From Rhizobium rhododendri (GTDB lineage: Bacteria > Pseudomonadota > Alphaproteobacteria > Rhizobiales > Rhizobiaceae): 64,000 nucleotides of DNA. A program made the translations under genes and the position numbers. The notes beneath the pieces are model-generated. The model was not told where the DNA came from and did no database searches. It was given only the letters and a program-made list of their open reading frames with translations. Location of the stretch: contig NZ_CP117268.1 in NCBI RefSeq assembly GCF_007000325.2, forward strand, positions 682,001 through 746,000. Reading direction: 5' to 3'. This document shows positions 61,497-64,000 of this stretch, piece after piece (position 1 is the first letter of the stretch; every line of letters starts with the position of its first letter).

Positions 61497-62951
61497 ATGG
61501 AGTTCACTCGAAACTTTGAAATAGAGCGCTTGGATAATTCGAGCATATTTGAACTTGCGCCAGTCTCCCTTTGGTTGGAGGACGCCAGTGCCGTTAAGGC
61601 GCTGTTCGAGACATGGCAAGCGCGAGGCATGGTATCATTGAGAGAGTATCTGAAGCAGCCTGAGTCTTTAACGCTCTGCCTTTCCAAGCTCAATGTCATA
61701 AAAGTAAACAGGAAAACGCTAGATCTTTTCGAAGCGTCCGATTTTTCTGAGTTTTTCGCCGCAATCCCTAGAATACTTAAAGCTCAAAGCCTGGAAGGTA
61801 TTATCGACCAATGGGTTGAGCTTTGGGACGGCAAGACCAGTTTTTTTGGCCAAACTGTTAACACAACCTTGTCGGGTCGCGACCTGAATGTTCAAATTCG
61901 GGGTCATGTGCTACCCGGCCATGAGCGAGACTGGAGCCGAGTGCTCATCGCAATTGAAGACGTAACAGCTTTGGAACAAGCCAGACGTACAGCAAGCGAT
62001 GTTGCGAGGTACGCACAGGGCTTATTTGAAAATTCTCCGGTTGCGCTATGGGTAAAAGATTTTAGTGCAGTGAAATGTCTGCTGGACAAAGCTCGAGACA
62101 AAGGCGTTCTTGATTTGCGGGCTTACTTTGAACATAATTCGGCTTTTAAAAACAGATGCTTAGACGCAGTTCGTATTCTCGACGTAAATGTCCAAGCCAT
62201 GCGACTTTTTGGTGCCGTTGAAAAGGATAGCCTTCTGAACGATGCGAAGAAACCACGCTGCGGCGGCTACCCTGACGATTTCGTGAATGAAATTCTTGGT
62301 CTCTGGAAGGGCAATTTTTTTCAGCAACTCGATACGAGCGACCTCACTCTCGATGGACATGATGTGGACGTGGAGCTCCAACTTAGTGTGATGCCGGGTT
62401 ATGAGTCGAGTTGGGCCAAGGTCCAAATTGCGCGGATAGACATTACAGAGCGAAAAAAAGCTGAAAAGCAACTGCGTCATGCCGGGACACATGATCCTGT
62501 TACAAATCTGCACAACCGTATTTTTTTCGAAAAGCGGCTGAGCGAGCTTCAGGCGTCCTCAATTCGCCCAATTTCATTTCTGATGATGGATCTGAACGGC
62601 TTGAAGACGGTCAATGACACCGATGGGCACACTGCTGGTGACTCTCTCTTGAAGAGGATGGGCGAAATACTTACTGTACTTGCCCATGGAGCATTCTTTG
62701 CAGCCCGACTTGGTGGCGACGAGTTCGTGTTGGTAATGCCCGGCGCAGAACAAACTGAAGCACAATTAGTGTTTCAGACTTTGGAGAGGCTCGTCAGACT
62801 TGACAACCAGTCCAGCGAACGGGGGCTCTTAAGCGTGTCGATAGGAGCTGCAACAACCTGTTTGGACGAACCACTATCAAACACGGTCGATCGTGCAGAT
62901 AAAATTATGTATCGAGCAAAAGCCTCATACTACGACAAGCGGGTTTCGTAG
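61497..62951 (+). CDS. PAS-GGDEF diguanylate cyclase
   Basis: A 484-aa cytosolic protein. Two PAS-like units occur (about 15-160, FELAPVSLWLEDASAVK; and 170-315, LFENSPVALWVKDFSAVK), each ending in a DVT/DIT-type cap. The GGDEF domain (about 325-484) has HDPVTNLHNRIFFEKRL, ISFLMMDLNGLKTVNDTDGHTAGD and the active-site ARLGGDEFVLVMPG, so cyclase activity is expected. The inhibitory RxxD site five residues before GGDEF is absent (AFFA), implying no product feedback. The repeated S-P-V-A-L-W-x-x-D-x-S-A-V-K units suggest internal duplication. Confidence 0.88.
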   Translation: MEFTRNFEIERLDNSSIFELAPVSLWLEDASAVKALFETWQARGMVSLREYLKQPESLTLCLSKLNVIKVNRKTLDLFEASDFSEFFAAIPRILKAQSLEGIIDQWVELWDGKTSFFGQTVNTTLSGRDLNVQIRGHVLPGHERDWSRVLIAIEDVTALEQARRTASDVARYAQGLFENSPVALWVKDFSAVKCLLDKARDKGVLDLRAYFEHNSAFKNRCLDAVRILDVNVQAMRLFGAVEKDSLLNDAKKPRCGGYPDDFVNEILGLWKGNFFQQLDTSDLTLDGHDVDVELQLSVMPGYESSWAKVQIARIDITERKKAEKQLRHAGTHDPVTNLHNRIFFEKRLSELQASSIRPISFLMMDLNGLKTVNDTDGHTAGDSLLKRMGEILTVLAHGAFFAARLGGDEFVLVMPGAEQTEAQLVFQTLERLVRLDNQSSERGLLSVSIGAATTCLDEPLSNTVDRADKIMYRAKASYYDKRVS

Positions 62952-63147
62952 CCGTAGCCGAGCGCCTTTAGTTAGGTGCAACACGTGAGAACAGGAGCCT
63001 GCGGCAGTCGACATTGATATGTGCCGCCACATTTTTCGTCAAGGAAGCAAGCCGATGATGTAGTGTAACGGCCAGTCGGAGAATACGCTGCTTCGCCTCA
63101 TTTATATCGCGCAACCTATTACGCAGTCTCGACGGAAACAAACGTTT

Positions 63148-63179
63148 GCCAACCGGCGTCTCCTCAAACGCCGGTTGGC
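63148..63179. terminator. Perfect 11-bp stem-loop
   Basis: GCCAACCGGCG (63148-63158) pairs exactly with CGCCGGTTGGC (63169-63179) around a 10-nt loop, about 200 bp past the cyclase stop. On the minus strand it is followed by AAACGTTTGTTT, on the plus strand by no T-tract. It could terminate the IS-side transcript or be an unrelated palindrome. The rest of 62952-63417 shows no gene. Confidence 0.4.
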
Positions 63180-63417
63180 GCCTCCAACGTCAAAAACAGG
63201 CAGCTCAAGGGACGTATACATCGCAACAAGAAACATTAGTACTACAGTTGCGTTTGATGGCGTGTTTTGTAATGTGATGTCATTGCGGAAGCCTGATGGG
63301 TTCGTCGCCATAGTGACCACGCAAGGATGTGGCGAACTCTGATGGGCGGCGGCAGCAGTAGTCGCGTAATCAGATAGCGGATTTCTGCGACGGTCGGCAG
63401 TAGCGCGAGTGTCCGGG

Positions 63418-64000
63418 TCAGGCGGCGATTGGAGGATTTGGACTCCTTTCGTTCGGTTTGCCAGTAGCCGCGCGGCGTAGATCAGCGCCGAGCTTGGCGA
63501 GGAAAGCTGCGGCAGCCATGACAAGTGTCATGTGTCGGTTCCAGCCATGCCACGAGCGTGCTTCGCAATGATCCAGGCCGAGGTCATCCTTAGCGCGCTG
63601 AAAGCACTCCTCCACTGTCCATCGCAGCCCGGCGGCACCCGCCAACTCGCTCAGTTCTGTACCAGCACGCGCAAAGACAAAATAATAGGCGTGTGCGTCG
63701 GGTTCGCGCCGGTTGCGACGGATGAGAAGCCAACGTTGCCATTGCCCATCAGGACGAGAGCTCAAAGGAATACGTGCCCAATCGTAGAGCCGAAGGCCCT
63801 TGGCACCTTCTCCGGCTGCATGACTGGACCAGGCTCCCGCGTCTAGTTCCGCAGCCATTGTTTCCGGATCAGTTTGCTCGAAGTGTTGCTCACGGACAAA
63901 GCGCAGGCGATGATTGGAACGAACTGCCAGACAATACGGCTGGCCGCGGCCTTCCAGCATATGGCGTAACTTGGAATCCGATCCATAGAGTGCATCAGCC
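63418..64000 (-). CDS. IS701-like transposase, C-terminal part (5' end beyond window)
   Basis: The open minus-strand frame runs in from the right edge for 194 codons: ADALYGSDSKLRHMLEGRGQPYCLAVRSN, then WARIPLSSRPDGQWQRWLLIRRNRREPDAHAYYFVFA and the catalytic Glu region LRWTVEECFQRAKDDLGLDHCEARSWHGWNRHMTLVMAA. This is the C-terminal DDE half of an IS701-group (IS4-like clan) transposase. The frame is intact as far as seen. Terminal repeats could not be identified. Confidence 0.85.
   Translation of the reverse strand, partial: ADALYGSDSKLRHMLEGRGQPYCLAVRSNHRLRFVREQHFEQTDPETMAAELDAGAWSSHAAGEGAKGLRLYDWARIPLSSRPDGQWQRWLLIRRNRREPDAHAYYFVFARAGTELSELAGAAGLRWTVEECFQRAKDDLGLDHCEARSWHGWNRHMTLVMAAAAFLAKLGADLRRAATGKPNERSPNPPIAA

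Noticed and set aside
1..64000. CRISPR array, rRNA operon or replication origin
   Set aside because: No regularly spaced short repeats, rRNA-like segments or rep/parAB genes were seen on either strand.

Overview
The window looks like an accessory region, possibly a megaplasmid or chromid, of a member of the Rhizobiaceae or a close relative. The basis is high GC, many stacked ABC-importer operons for amino acids, amides and sugars, cytoplasmic chemoreceptors with long conserved tails, and IS66, IS4, IS5 and IS701-like elements. No rRNA, CRISPR array or replication origin was seen, and no intact tRNA.

Region 1 (1-13.3 kb) holds two parallel amino-acid or opine-like catabolic modules back to back around a divergent pair of GntR/FCD regulators. 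Module A has a split FAD oxidoreductase and [2Fe-2S] protein (left edge, minus strand) diverging from a complete polar amino-acid importer and a DUF3830 protein. Module B has a binding protein, one permease, a DapA-family lyase/deaminase, a 972-aa three-part fusion dehydrogenase, an ATPase, a remnant of a cyclic amidohydrolase and a second DUF3830 protein. The gene set resembles D-hydroxyproline/D-proline or opine dehydrogenase systems; the real substrate is unknown.

Region 2 (14.2-37.4 kb) is an amide and ureido-nitrogen scavenging cluster. It has four amidase-signature enzymes, one of them followed by a tiny AtzG-like partner, and an isochorismatase-fold cysteine hydrolase. It also has a cytosolic AmiC-like ligand sensor, a MarR regulator and a Dpp-type importer. 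A formamidase (FmdA) is coupled to an unusual asparaginase-fold protein, and these lead into a tightly overlapped urease operon, ureE-F-AB(fused)-C-G-D. A 21-bp AT-rich element recurs at three intergenic positions in this cluster, with a shorter palindrome before fmdA, suggesting one regulon. The logic is import of a substituted amide or urea, stepwise amide hydrolysis, and final release of ammonia by urease.

Region 3 (37.4-45.3 kb) is a decayed, IS-rich stretch: a methyltransferase, a GNAT pseudogene fused to an IS5 remnant, a soluble chemoreceptor whose 3' end is split by an intact 1,253-bp IS4-type element with 9-bp target duplication, a frameshifted DapA-family pseudogene and an AraC regulator.

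Region 4 (45.5-51.8 kb) is a sugar ABC importer with an arabinose/fucose-isomerase-like enzyme and a second AraC regulator.

Region 5 (51.9-58.1 kb) is an IS66-family element with perfect 8-bp target duplication. Its tnpB is split by a 3.4-kb serine-recombinase module carrying four genes.

Region 6 (58.3-64 kb) is a sensory block: a double-PAS chemoreceptor, an HD-GYP phosphodiesterase and a GGDEF cyclase. It ends in an IS701-like transposase cut by the right edge.
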